From: Gorsachius magnificus
Lineage: Eukaryota; Chordata; Aves; Pelecaniformes; Ardeidae
Length of the DNA stretch: 64,000 nucleotides
NCBI GenBank assembly: GCA_034008185.1
Contig: CM067082.1
Coordinates: forward strand, 105,829,311-105,893,310
Direction: 5' to 3'
The notes beneath the pieces are model-generated. The model was not told the origin of the DNA. It made no database searches and saw nothing but the letters and a program-made list of their open reading frames with translations. This document shows, piece by piece, positions 52,067 through 64,000 of this stretch (positions within the stretch are counted from its first letter, which is position 1; each line of letters opens with the position of its first letter). A program made the position numbers and the translations under genes.

Positions 52067-55000
52067 CGGGTGGGGAAAAAAGGACTAAACTGGCTCGTTG
52101 ATGCTTGGCAAACACCTGAGTCTTTTTCTCCTGAATGGAGGATTAGTGGGTGTTAATCCTTCCTGAAGGCAGTGTATTCAGCAGATCCCCATGGGGAACG
52201 TGGTCCACTGTGACTATTGAGAAGTTCTGCTTCAGAAAAACTTGACAACTGCCCTTGTCTAAATATCAGGATGCCTGTAGCCAAACAGCACTGGGCCAGG
52301 CTGCCCCTTTGGAGAACCTCAGCACATGGGACCCTGGCACCTAGGGCACCGAGGAAAAATCTGTTCCCTCCATGGTTCCACCAGCGATGCTGGGGCTTCA
52401 ACATGCTTGAGCCATCTCCAAGAAACAGCCTCTCTTTGAAAGGGCAAATATGTGCATCAGCATCTCGTGTGTGAGAGTGCAAGCACAGGACCTACAAAAG
52501 CATATGGCAGACTGATATGAGTCTTCTCTACGGTTAACCTATACCAATTTTCCATTCAATTTTCACTTCAGTTTTCTAAGGCCTGAAGCTGGAATCCCAC
52601 AAACTAATGGCAGAGTTGTACTATCAATAAAAATACAGAATTAAGCCCGTTTTCATTTCTTCTAATTGGAAGAGGAAGGTAATATTGTGAGCGTTCAGGG
52701 GTTTTTTTTTAATAACCTCTCTGTATTCAACTGCATCCAGGTTTAGTGTACATATATTGCTCCCTCTTCACCTTCAAGCACAGATGATGGTATTTTTTGT
52801 TCAATAAGACAGATGTGAAAATTATTCATTACCTGATGAAATACTGGCAGCTGAGAAAATGCATTCATGAATGCTTCAGGGAATTTGTTTACAGGCACTC
52901 ATTCATTGTCAGTGTTAACCAGACTGAACATCTTTGACTTTCCTTCTTTTTTTTTTTTTTTTCCCTAAGCAAGACATTTGGAGACATATTGAAGGTTAAT
53001 TCAGCATTTCTCAAATGTCACCCAAACTCCAAACTATGAAGTCTATCTAATTTCTTTTTCATTGTCCATCACAACAAATTGTTAGCAACGTACTCAACTT
53101 AAATTCTCTGGGCCATAATCTGTACAAATGGAAGGCATCTGAAAGTATGAGCTGAGCTCTTGGTTGTGCTAGACTAAGTCCTACTTCCTCAGGTTTCTTC
53201 AACTTCATTTTTTCCACAGGAGATAGAAACAGGGAAGCCAATTCCACATACACCTCCATGAGCTCACCAGGCAAGGATGCTGAGAACAAGTGGGCACCCT
53301 GCAACAGCTTTTATGTCGATAGCTTGTTAGGTCCTCTCCATGGAGTTTGAAGCCAATGGATTTTCTCACAGCCACTGAAGCCAATCTGAATCTGCCACCA
53401 GGCTGGCAGAAGGATAACTATTTATTTTTGTTAGGGTTGTTCCTAGCCAGGTAATTTCCGAGAACCACTAGTATCAGCATGCAGGGAAGTGGTGCAGACA
53501 TGCTATGGAATACGATGGGAATCCAAACTGCAGCAGCTGTGGCAGATGAAATCTGCACCAGAATCATTGCAGAGATGCACAGATCCACATGCAAAATTGC
53601 CTGCACCCTGGCAAGCCCAAAGAGACACCTCTACCTAACACAAAACTGGAGGCACCAGGAGCAAACTCTTCATGCTACCCAAATCCCCACCTCCCTCACA
53701 CATAGGGGGTATCGTGCCAAGGTCTCAACCCTGTAGGCATACAAAATGAACCAAGACATGGGTTCTCCAGGTAAGACCTGTCTTTAGATAACCTGAAAAA
53801 CAGAGACAGGCCCCAAATGCCATTTCACACTTCCCCAAAGTGAGCCAACTCACCTTGCACTGTGTACGTCTGTTACCGGACCAGTGCACAAGACGTAAAA
53901 TTAGCTGATGGATTTACTGCTTTGACCTAACCAGAACTTCCCACTGTGAATCCTGAAGAATGAATTCACTGCTGATGAACCACCACTGAGAATGGAGAGG
54001 TTTGGTCCAGAGATTTGCGAAACCTCTGTGCCCCACAATTCAACTGTTATTGTGCTTGCCATTTCACACCTTTCAGTAGTCAAGCCACTACAAGAAAAAA
54101 GCCAGCCTTGCCAGATTATACAGTAACCTTGAGCTGACTTCTTCCTCAGTCAGCACAGAGTGGGAAGAAGAGTGAAATGGAGTCACCTCCCCGACATGTT
54201 GTCAGCATCCATCCAAGGGCATACCCAAGTCAGCCCACCCGAAACAGATGAGGACACTCAAACTCCAAGCTTCAGTTATTTACACATTTGCCAGAAAAAC
54301 TTGATTCTGACAACTCTTCCCACAGCAAATTTCCAAACAATATTTCTTTTGTTGCTGAACGTGACTTCATTTGGAAATACCAGCCACAATGAGCTCTGAA
54401 ATACCAGAGTGAAACAATAGCAGGAGGCGGGAGGAAGGGAGGGAAGGCATGCAAAGTTACCAGAAGGAAAACCGCAATTTTCCAATCAGCTCACAAACGA
54501 AGGTTCATTGACACCGTGGCCAACTAGCGTTTCCATCAGCCTGCAAAGACTGTTTTATCTAATTTGTTGATGAGCTCAGGCAAAGCTCAATTCCTTGGTC
54601 TAGTGCTAACCACACCTATCACTGTAGCTTGTGCCATCCACCCATGTTCCCTGGAGACTTTCCACCCAAGGAGAAGCGTGCCGATGATGCCTGCTCCACT
54701 CTTGTGGTAGCATAGAGGAAAAAAAAAAACCAAACAACTTTTCTTGAAGTCAGTGCTAATTTAAGAAGACTGAATCTATTAACAAAAATATGATGGTGAT
54801 AAAACAGCCTTACCAGGACAAGAGCTTTAGAGGAAAAGAGGCTGATACTGTCTCTGCAACTATAATTACTTAATAGGCATTTAAAGCAGCAACATAATTA
54901 TTCAGCCCTCACTGGAACTGTGCCTTGGAATTTGACAAAATTGATAAAAAGTAAAGTAAAGGGTCATTGCAACATACGCCGTTTCCACATGACATAGTCC

Positions 55001-58000
55001 CTTACCATGCACAAGATTAACAAGATGGGCCAAGAAAGACAAAGAATTTGCCATGGGGAGATTGGACCCCAGAGGACGTGGGTCTGTGCCACAACCACTC
55101 AGCTGCTCCTTTCCCAGGTGGGAAATTCTGAATTTGGCAACTCAAATCTCCCACAGCCCTGTTTAATCCTCTACAAACGATGGCAACACAGTTTATTCCC
55201 TGCTTGCCTGCTCTCCTCAGCTGCCAGGCAAGAAGGGCGAGGAGGAAGGAGCGCAAGCACATTTCCAAGAGTACCACATTGCTTCTCACTGGCGGCACTT
55301 TTCAAAGTAAGCCAGACGCTGCCCCTCCGTGCATCAGGTCAATCTCTACCACCAGCACAGCTCTAATTCAGAGGGGTACTTCAAAATATGACTTTATCCC
55401 ACCAATTACCCTTTTTACAAAAGGTCATGCTACTGTCTCTTGTACCCCTTCCTCCTGTACTCCCTATGTCATTTGCTTCAGGACCATAAAGTTTAAGAGC
55501 AGGCATGCAGGGAACCTACCTTAATGTGGTGGCATGCGATTAACTGAGCTTTCTATAATGCCATCAATACCAAAACCATGTTTAAATGTGTGAATATATG
55601 AATGGAGACAGGCTGAGCACCAGGATGCCAGTTCAGCCCACCAGTTCCAGGTACAGGACACTGAGATGCCTGCGCCGGGGGCAGCCTCTGCTTCTCATGC
55701 GCCCTGCCAGCCCTGCAGCTGCAGCATGCCCTGCACCCATGCAAAACAGCCCACAGACAGCAAGGGAAAACCCCAATCTGAGACCATGAGCATAAAAACA
55801 AGGGGAGGGAAATGCCAGGCACCTCATTAAGAGGCTCCATGCAGGGCTGAAGGAAAAGGATGCTAACCAGATGCCCACAGAAAATACAGACTGTAATTCA
55901 CATGGGATGCTTGGATTTTCCCCCTTGCCCTTCCCTGGGGCAGTGCTGGATCTTCCCAGCGGCTTGTTCAGCTCACCGAGTAGCTTACACAGTCACTTGC
56001 ATTAATGAAAAGGGTACAGAAAGGGCCATCATCCAGGCTGGTGCACCTTAACCCAGAGCAAGAGGGTCGGTCCTGCCGCCCCAACCCCAGCTGGAAGCAA
56101 GTCCCAGGCAACGCTGGCAGAAGTGTGGCTGTAAGAAGCGGATTCCTTTACTCAACTTTAAATATTAGATACCTTTCTGAAGCAATTTCTGACCTTTTAG
56201 AAATGTCATTTTTATTCATTCAAGCAATTTGCAATACTAAATTTTAAATATTATTCAGAGGAATCTTTTGTCCTTTTCAAAATGCCATTATATTCATCCA
56301 GGCACACATATTTTTTATTTATATGCCTCTTTTTAATTCTATTTTACTGTACTACTGAAAGCAAAGTGCGTAACCTTTGACTACACTTTGAATTCCTCTT
56401 TAATTACATTGCCGCAAGACTTCACTGAGTTTGCTGCGGGGCTCTGTGACTGTTTCTTTGCCTTCTTTGTAATATACTTGGCTGGAGGTAGGAGCCAGGG
56501 CTGTGCTTCCCAGGCCCCTCGCAATTCAAAATGAGAGCCCCGTGGTCCCACAGTGTCCCCAGACATTCCCCAGGCTGCAGGAGGTCACGCCACACTTGGC
56601 CTTGCCTGGGCACCTGTTCTCCAGTGCTCTGACGGTGCAGTATCATGGATGCAAACATGGCTGTGCAGATGCACGCAAGTCGGCTTTTCATTGGACCGGG
56701 CAGGATCCCAAGGCTACCCCAACTCAGAGGCATATCTGCCTGAACGTTCAGGACCAACACTGCTGCAGCTACTTTGCTTTTGTCATCCAAGCTATCGAGA
56801 TAAAAGCTTTGTGCTTCTTGCTTTCACACCAGCTACAATCTTTAAATCCCTGACTGCAGAGTCAATATGCTCTCGACCCTTTAACTGCCCCATCCTCATT
56901 TGTACACAGGCAGCAGCATCACGCCAAGGACCATCACAGTGCTACTGGTTTCAGCCTTACCCCTGAAACACCCCCTTGTCCCTAGCTGTAAGCCAGTGCT
57001 TGAGAACAGTTTAATATGAGCCCATATCCAAAGAAAAACGAAGTAGGCTATTTCCGGAATGGTAAAATTCCATTATTTTTGCATTTCCATTTAAAGTGAG
57101 AATTCTTTTCTGGGTTATGTATTAGCATCTCATTTAGTTATACAGCCTACAAAGGACAGTATGTTGACATAGGAACTTTTACACTGAGATGAGCCAAGTG
57201 TCTGGTTACCTGAGGAAAAAACATGTAGAGAATACAAAAAGGCAAGAAAAGTTGACCGTAAGTTTCTAGAGCTCCAGTATGCACAATTTATAGAGATAAC
57301 AGGTTGTCAAACACTGAACTGAAAGCAAACCCAAGACATTTAGGACCATGACTGACTATCCTTTGAAGCTGACGATGTGCGTTCAGCCAGTTCGGTATTT
57401 CCAAATTCCTCATTGGGCTGAGCTTCATTTCCAATCGATTAGCAGGTATTTCACTGTGGTACCAGACAGTGAACTGATCTCAGTTAGCCTCTACACCCTT
57501 TTTCAGCCAGACCACTGTAATTCAGCATTTCTAGGTGCCCAGCGTCCTGGATGTGTGATGCCCCCTGTGTGTCCTTCCAGCAAAACAGGAGGGTACTAGA
57601 TCTGGGCCACTCAACATGGGCTGCTGCTGGGTGCTGGGACATGTTCAACGCATAAGTCATTATGTTTTTTCAGCACTTCAATGCCTGGGACAACAACTGC
57701 TAAAAGCCTGCAGCTCTGCGACTGAGTTAAAACACTCTTGTCCCAGGACAGACATTGCCGAGCGGTGCCGGGGGGGACAGTCTGGATCCTTCTGTGTAAC
57801 AAAACTGACACCTACCTACAGCAGTGCTTGCTACAGCAGCCCAATGCAACCAGATACAGGAATCAAAAGACTTTTTCCTCATACTTCCTAGCAATTTTAT
57901 CCTGAACACTCTCCAAATCTCTGGCTGTTCAGACTGAAGACGAGCAAACTCAAGAAGCGAACTTTGACCCGTGGCAAATACAAGAGGAGCAGCCACTTTG

Positions 58001-61000
58001 CTTTTCTTCCTGGATTTTGAGAGCTGTGTCAGGAATAACTGTTGGCAATGCACGAGATGGGATACCTTTGTTCCTGTTCTTCTGAACCATTCATGCACCC
58101 CAAAGTTTTCCTTAACATACCATACAATTATATTCTCTTCATACCTGAGGAAGAGTGTGGGAGGAGGCTAAATACAAAACTTTTACAGCACACAGGGTTA
58201 GTTTTATCTCAGACACGATGATAGCTTCACTCTACAAAACACGCTTATGTCATATGCTTCCCTCCCCCTGTGCAAAGCTGGTGATTGCTATATTTATCAT
58301 GTACCTTATTTATCATGTTTATCATGCACTCCCCCTTCCCCTCTTAAAAAAAAAAATCTGAATATAAGCTCGAACAACTGTCATGAAAAGTTAATCATTT
58401 TTTTAAATGTTGGAAAAATGTTCTGCAGCTTTAGTGTGGAATTTCTCTCTCTGCAACAGGAGACTTCTCAGCTGCTGGTGGGAAGGGGGTATTCAGCTGT
58501 GGCTGGTTCTCTACCCAGGACACATTCAGAACCTCGCACTGCTTGTTTTCACAGATGCTCAACTTCCACATCAAAACCAGACCTCACTTTTAACAACGAA
58601 CATGTCTAACACTTCAGGCTTTAGAGTGTGACTTTATAATGTACGGCAAGTTTATCAGAGGGCTTGCTAAGGGTTTCCAGCATGCATGTTTCCCTCACCT
58701 TCAGCTCTCAGCTGTTGGCTGCACATGCCCGCTCCTATGCTTGTGTTGCACAAGCACTTTAAGTTAGCTTTAATTTCAGAAACAGAGTATTATCTCAACT
58801 GGTTCCTATATCCAGTTCCCACTGTGGCTGCATGAACACCTCAGCTAACCCAGGGAGAGAATGGTAGAGGGGGAGAGCCAGGGGACCATGCTTTCGGGCA
58901 AACAACAGCAGCTTATGGAGCTGTCTGTGGACTCCTGATGTAGGGTTTGTACCAGAAAGCAGACAGCCTTTCAAATGGTCAAAGCTTTCCAAAATAATTG
59001 CCTGGTAAAATGTACTCTGAGGACAAAGCACATGAGGGTACTGTGGATGAAAATTCTGAGCCAGCATTACATCTGGCAGTGACCCGCTATTTGGGTATAC
59101 ACGTGTCCTCTGACTGGACAGCACAGGAATGCAAATGTATGCATGTCCAGGCACCAGAAAACCCACAAATTTGTTGAAGTTAATCCCTCCAAAACTAACA
59201 CAAGCCAAAATTAAGGTTGTGTGTGACAGTTAATTTACTTTTTTTTTTTTTGCATGTGGATATAACACCATACAGAACAGAATTACTACCACAAAGTATA
59301 TTTTTTATATATATAGTATATAGAATAGACTGCACCGATTAGTTCTTTTTCATTATTTTACCTTATCCCAAGCATTCAGCGTATGGCCACACACCTTCTT
59401 AACACCACACTTCTCAGGTGTGCTGCCTTAGGTTTTTATGTCATACTATTGATTGCATTAGACACATCCATGAAATTGTCTCCCTGACACCCTTGCGATG
59501 AAGCCCATCCTCCCAGTCCTACAGACACAGAAGAGGAGTTTTGCATCATCTGGCTTAAATTTATATTTTCCAACCAAACCTCATAATGGCCTCACGGGCA
59601 GCTAAGAGTGCTCAGTGCTCTTCTGAGCAGACTCCACTTGCATCAGTGAAGGGGCCTAAGGCTGGAGAAGCCTTGCTCACCCCTTAGTTTGGTTGACTTA
59701 GTCAAATTATCAGCAGCTAATAAAGGGGGTACAACATGGCTCAACCACTTCTTAGGAAATAACCCGCTACGTTACAGAAGCACACAACACTATCTCCCCC
59801 AGAACTGTGATACTCTCCAGGTCAAACGGAGACACAAACACGGACACAGCCCCACACTTCACATCCTCACTGTCCCCAACCCAGCCCCCTTGAACCTGTG
59901 CACCACACAAGACCCACAGAAACCCCTTGGCTTCACAGCTTGCCTTTCAATCCTGCACCGAGGTCTGTGGCTTGACACACGTCTGGAAACCCCACAGCCC
60001 TCCAGCAGCCCCCTTCCCAGTGCCTCCTTGCCCAGCCTTGCCCCTCACCCTCAGCCAGCCCAGGGGAGAGCCACCAACTGCAGGACCTGGGGATGGACCT
60101 ACCTACAGCCCCCTCTGGCTCTCTGCTGCACCCGTGGAGGGAGGACTGTCATCTCTGCAGCTTAGGTGACGACTCGACAGAGTTTCCACAGCTCTTAAAG
60201 TAACATTCAGACAATGCCACCACCTTGGACCTCCCTGCAGCGGGTTGTGAGCCCCTGCAGCAGGAGCTCATCCCATCTGTGCTGGCTCAGCGCTGCTCAG
60301 GGAGGGGTGAGGTGCGCTCTGCAAGGGCTGCAGCAATCACCACCCAGCCCTTGAGGCACAGTGGGTGCCACGCAAGGGGCAGGGAGATGCATCCACTCCT
60401 CCAGCATGGCCTCCATCAGGAGGGCTTTTTTTTTTCAGGGGATGACGACATGCAGATGTGGATAATATCTCAAATTTAGGCTGCTGCAACCATTATGCCT
60501 TTATGGATACCTCGTAGGCATCTTGATGCTTTCTGATAAAAGGTCTCTCTCTCTTCCTCCTACATGCAGAGCTGCAGAAAAAAAGCTCTAAGTACTCGCC
60601 AAAGGAAAAAACTGGTAGCCCTATGAACAAGGAAGCCTGTTGTCCTTAGCTTCCCCGCCCCTTTTCCCTATACCCTCACTACATCTGCCCAGGCGAGAGA
60701 GAGCAGCGTTGCGGCTGGGGCAGAGGTACTCAGGCAGGTGGGTTCTGCTGGGGGAGGTAACACTGATCTGTTTTGCCTTCCTCCTCCTGGCTACCAGTTT
60801 CATTGAAGCTTGTAAAAAAATTGTCTCTGAGAGCTCTACCTCCCCAGCAAATTTCATTGAATTTAGGTGGGAGCTCAAAAGTTTTCAGTAGGGTCTGACA
60901 GAGAGGGGCCCTCCCAAAGGCCCAGCATCACAGACACTTTCAACCAATGTAAGGTGATCCAGCGACTGAAAAAAGACGGTGTTGACTGTCTATGGCTTCC

Positions 61001-64000
61001 TCCACAGCACCTTTTCTCCTTGCTTGTTCCAAGGTTTGCTGTAGCTGTGTGACGAATGAGATTATGTACTCAGCTGAGGTAAAAAACCAATTTATTTTAC
61101 CAGACGAGTTTCATCTGGACCAATTCTTGATCTGGTTTACTGCATTGACTGCCTGAAAGTTCACGCTAGCATGCGAGCTGGTGGGGGCAGAATGACTTTT
61201 TCAGTGGCACTCTAGATTACACTGGTCTGCCACATACGTGGAATTACAGTCTTAGCCAGACTAAATCCTTCCACCATTTTAAAATCACTAAGATGGGAAA
61301 GCCTTTAGAAGAAGATTGTATTTAACATTTTCATACCTGTATTATGTATTAGCCATTCTCTCAGAGTTAAATTAACTTTCTTTTCCTTCAAATGTTCACC
61401 ATTCATTTTAATTTAATTTCTTTTTTATAAAATCTATGAGAAAGAAAAATTTATTAATGTTTTTCTCTAAGTGAATGTGATTGCTGTGTTTCCCCTCAGT
61501 CTTTCAATCTTTCTCAGTCAGAGAATAGTTCTAGGAGGTGGTATTACAAATTGTACAAATTATGGGGTTTAGGCTTCAGTAATCCTGAGGAAGTAGAAAA
61601 TCTCTACCTTCTGCTCTTCTAAATTCTTCCAAAATCAAACACATGTTCTAGCACATAGACAACAAAGTTTCATCCAGTGATGAGACTGAATCCAACTGTT
61701 AAAAAAACAAAGCCTGAGGAAAGTGGCTCCTGGGTGCTGGAAAAGAGGACTAAAACCAAGGGCAACCACCCTGAATTCACTGGAGTAGCACTTGAATGGC
61801 ACCTGGCCTGGCAGCGATACCTGCTATAGAAGAAATCTGCCCGAAGGCTGGCACATCAGCTATGCAGGTCAGCATGCTCCGTGGTGACAGCCCACAGCAT
61901 CGTATGTGACCTTCCCAGCTTTGAGTGTGTCTTTGGGATGGACCTTACTGGTTGCTTGCTGCCACTCATTTTTTTTATCACAGTTGTGAATCAGGTAGTC
62001 ACATGGGAATCAATGAAGTTCATTTACAGGGTCTGCTTCCAAGAATACAAGTAACAGTCAGAAGGATTTGCTGCAATGGGCATCTGCCACTGCCTGTGCA
62101 GAAACAATAAATATGGCAAATTCAGTAAGTGTCAGCCAGCAAGATAGTTTGGCTCCTTCACCTTTTAGCTTAAAATAGTCTCGCTGCTCACTTATTCTCT
62201 GCTGTCAGCAGATGGGAATAGCGAAGGGCAGCCTGCAGTCACACTATGACATAAGAAGAAAACATGGAAGGGGATCACAAGACCAGAAACTGATGAAGAG
62301 TGTCTGTACTGTTCACCCTCAGTTGCATTTCCAAATTGCATGCTTCCCTCATCCTTGGTTCTTACCGAATGTAAACAGACCCATCAAAAACAGATCAGTG
62401 TGATTCTGTAACTTTATCAGAAAACAGCTTTTGGCTTTTTGCTCACTTTATCAAAGGAAATTGCCTTGATTTGTGAAGGTTTCAGTAAACCTCAGGTGTA
62501 TATTTTCTGTATTTGCTTGTCACAGGTTTGCAGGAGCAAGTTCCAGAAATAACATCGCCAACACCAAATACCTCAAATATTGTGGTTTTAAACACTCCAG
62601 ACATGTCATCCTTTGTTTCAAAAACCCTCAGACCAGGAGGGGTGGTTGCATAGCTTACGTGTTCATTAAGCATAGCTCTTCAGGAAATCAGGAAAGCCTT
62701 CCAACTGAACTACTTAATACAGCAGAACAGCATCCTCCTGTTTCATCTTCAGTGACTTGTCTCGATGTGCTTTAACGTCAGTCTCAAAAAGAAAACAAAC
62801 AAAAAAATAGGAGCCTCAGAGCAGAAGGATGGTGTAATTCTTCATGAGGCAGCAAAAAACAATTAGAAAGCTCTAGTCTTACATTCAAAGCAGAACAACA
62901 GCTTGAAAAAGTGCTCACTGAGCATCAGATGATCTTTTTAAAACTGACTGTTTCTATCTTGAAACACTTAGGAGATTTACTGTAACTACTGTTACATAGA
63001 TACACCAGAGTAAGCTACTAGCACGATATCTGCTTCTCTCCTTTCTTTTAAACAAGATTTGGGGGTTAAAGTTTTGATTTAAGTAGCCAATTCTGAGTGA
63101 CTGAACCAACCAATATTTCTTTCAGGACCACACACCCTGTAATGAAGGCACACAAAATTACTCAGGACTTTTGAAAAGCCAATCCTTCACCTCTTCTTGT
63201 GCCGAAGTTTGTTCATTGCGGTCCCAGGGATTAACAATCCCCATAATGCCCCGTTGTTCTGCTGCAGCCTTGAGAAGCATACTAATTCTAAGTGTCTTCT
63301 ATAAAATTGGTAATAAATAAGAGTATTTTGAATGCAGCAGCTATGGCAGGAAGCTCTTTGATCTCCAGCGCGCCTCCTCTGTGCTCTTCTACTTGGTTAC
63401 GTACATTAGGCAAATCAGATCACGCTCTCCTTTCGCAGGATTACACCATGATACTGTATACTGCTTTTGTCTAATGGGCTCTTAATTCGCAAAGTACGGG
63501 AAACTTGGTCAAACTACCACTACAACGTAACACAGATGTTATTCTGATTCATAGTAGCTTGAATGAATTCCTCAGTAACAGACACTTCTGGACTTACGGA
63601 TCAGGTTAGTACCACCATGCCTAGTCCTCACTAAAAATAAATCCAGCTCCTACTAGGTCACTAGTTCAAGACCACACAGAAGCCAGCATGATGTGTGGAT
63701 AGCTGCAGTACATCCACTTTGGTTCCTATCATTACAGCACAGCACGTGCTTGGTAGTTTACTGTGGTGAGCACCTGTGTCACAGAAATGAGTTAAGATCG
63801 GCTACAAATGGAATTTGTCGCCAAGAAAGCTATTTTTCAGGCCATATCAACAAACATGGGTGACGTGTGTGGTTCTTCCCTCCAGCTGTCCTTGTTACCC
63901 CTTCTGTGAGATCCTGATGACGATGTGTGCTCTGGGTTTAACCTTGTAATAAGCCCAGGTTCTTTTTAACTCATGAATGAGTGAATTGCAGAGCAATGGA
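52063..64000. other. Intergenic region downstream of NPSR1, second part
   Basis: No exon, RNA gene or transposon was recognised. Open frames of up to 158 codons (for example 59689-60165 on + and 58795-59208 on -) have no family resemblance, and their proline- or serine-rich composition reflects local base content. 56130-56430 is AT-rich and repeat-free. A few short T/A runs occur (for example T13 near 59239). Confidence 0.55.
52947..52962. repeat. Poly(T) run, 16 bases
   Basis: Uninterrupted T-run in intergenic sequence, less than 1 kb from the A27 run. Confidence 0.85.

Noticed and set aside
59689..60165. 158-codon proline/threonine-rich + strand open frame
   Set aside because: Bias follows the local C-rich base composition; an overlapping frame is equally open and there is no conserved motif.
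1..64000. tRNA, rRNA, CRISPR, operon or phage-like structures
   Set aside because: None seen. The window is vertebrate nuclear DNA with one spliced gene and retrotransposon fragments, so bacterial-type features are not expected.

Overview
This is vertebrate, almost certainly avian, nuclear DNA. It has a large multi-exon gene with GT-AG introns, no bacterial-style gene packing, and CR1-type LINE fragments ending in the ATTCTATGATTCT 3' terminus that typifies bird CR1. It also holds a truncated LTR of a type I recognise as common in birds. Nothing in the sequence lets me name the species.

The one gene I can support is the 3' three quarters of NPSR1, the neuropeptide S receptor (class A GPCR), on the + strand. 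Seven exons are resolved: 19785-19888, 20232-20325, 25142-25343, 35361-35437, 37411-37500, 39592-39772 and 40089-40182 (to the stop codon). Every junction is GT-AG and phase-consistent. Together they give 280 codons, from the last residue of the 'AITD' motif in TM2 to the C-terminal end LSKPEYI. They correspond to human exons 3-9. The N-terminus and TM1 (exons 1-2) were not found and probably lie upstream of the window.

Layout: 1-19784 is non-coding sequence, probably intron 2 or 5' flank, with a CA/TA microsatellite, a minus-strand G-rich run and a 5'-truncated CR1 (10391-11137). 19785-40182 is the NPSR1 coding region, with intron sizes of about 0.34, 4.8, 10.0, 2.0, 2.1 and 0.32 kb. The 10-kb intron carries an LTR fragment and two CR1 fragments. 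The 0.32-kb last intron carries a CR1 tail whose 3' end almost touches the final splice acceptor. From 40183 there is a 3' UTR of uncertain length (AATAAA at 41615, 41713 and 42344). The remaining ~22 kb is apparently gene-free intergenic sequence with homopolymer runs. I found no exon of a neighbouring gene there.

The most useful observations are the Ile codon at the site of the human Asn107Ile functional polymorphism, the CR1 terminus that appears to supply the branch-point motif of the last intron, a possible intron-retention C-terminal isoform, and two adjacent perfect AT-rich palindromes in the second intron in the window. I saw no new multi-gene system, CRISPR array or RNA gene.
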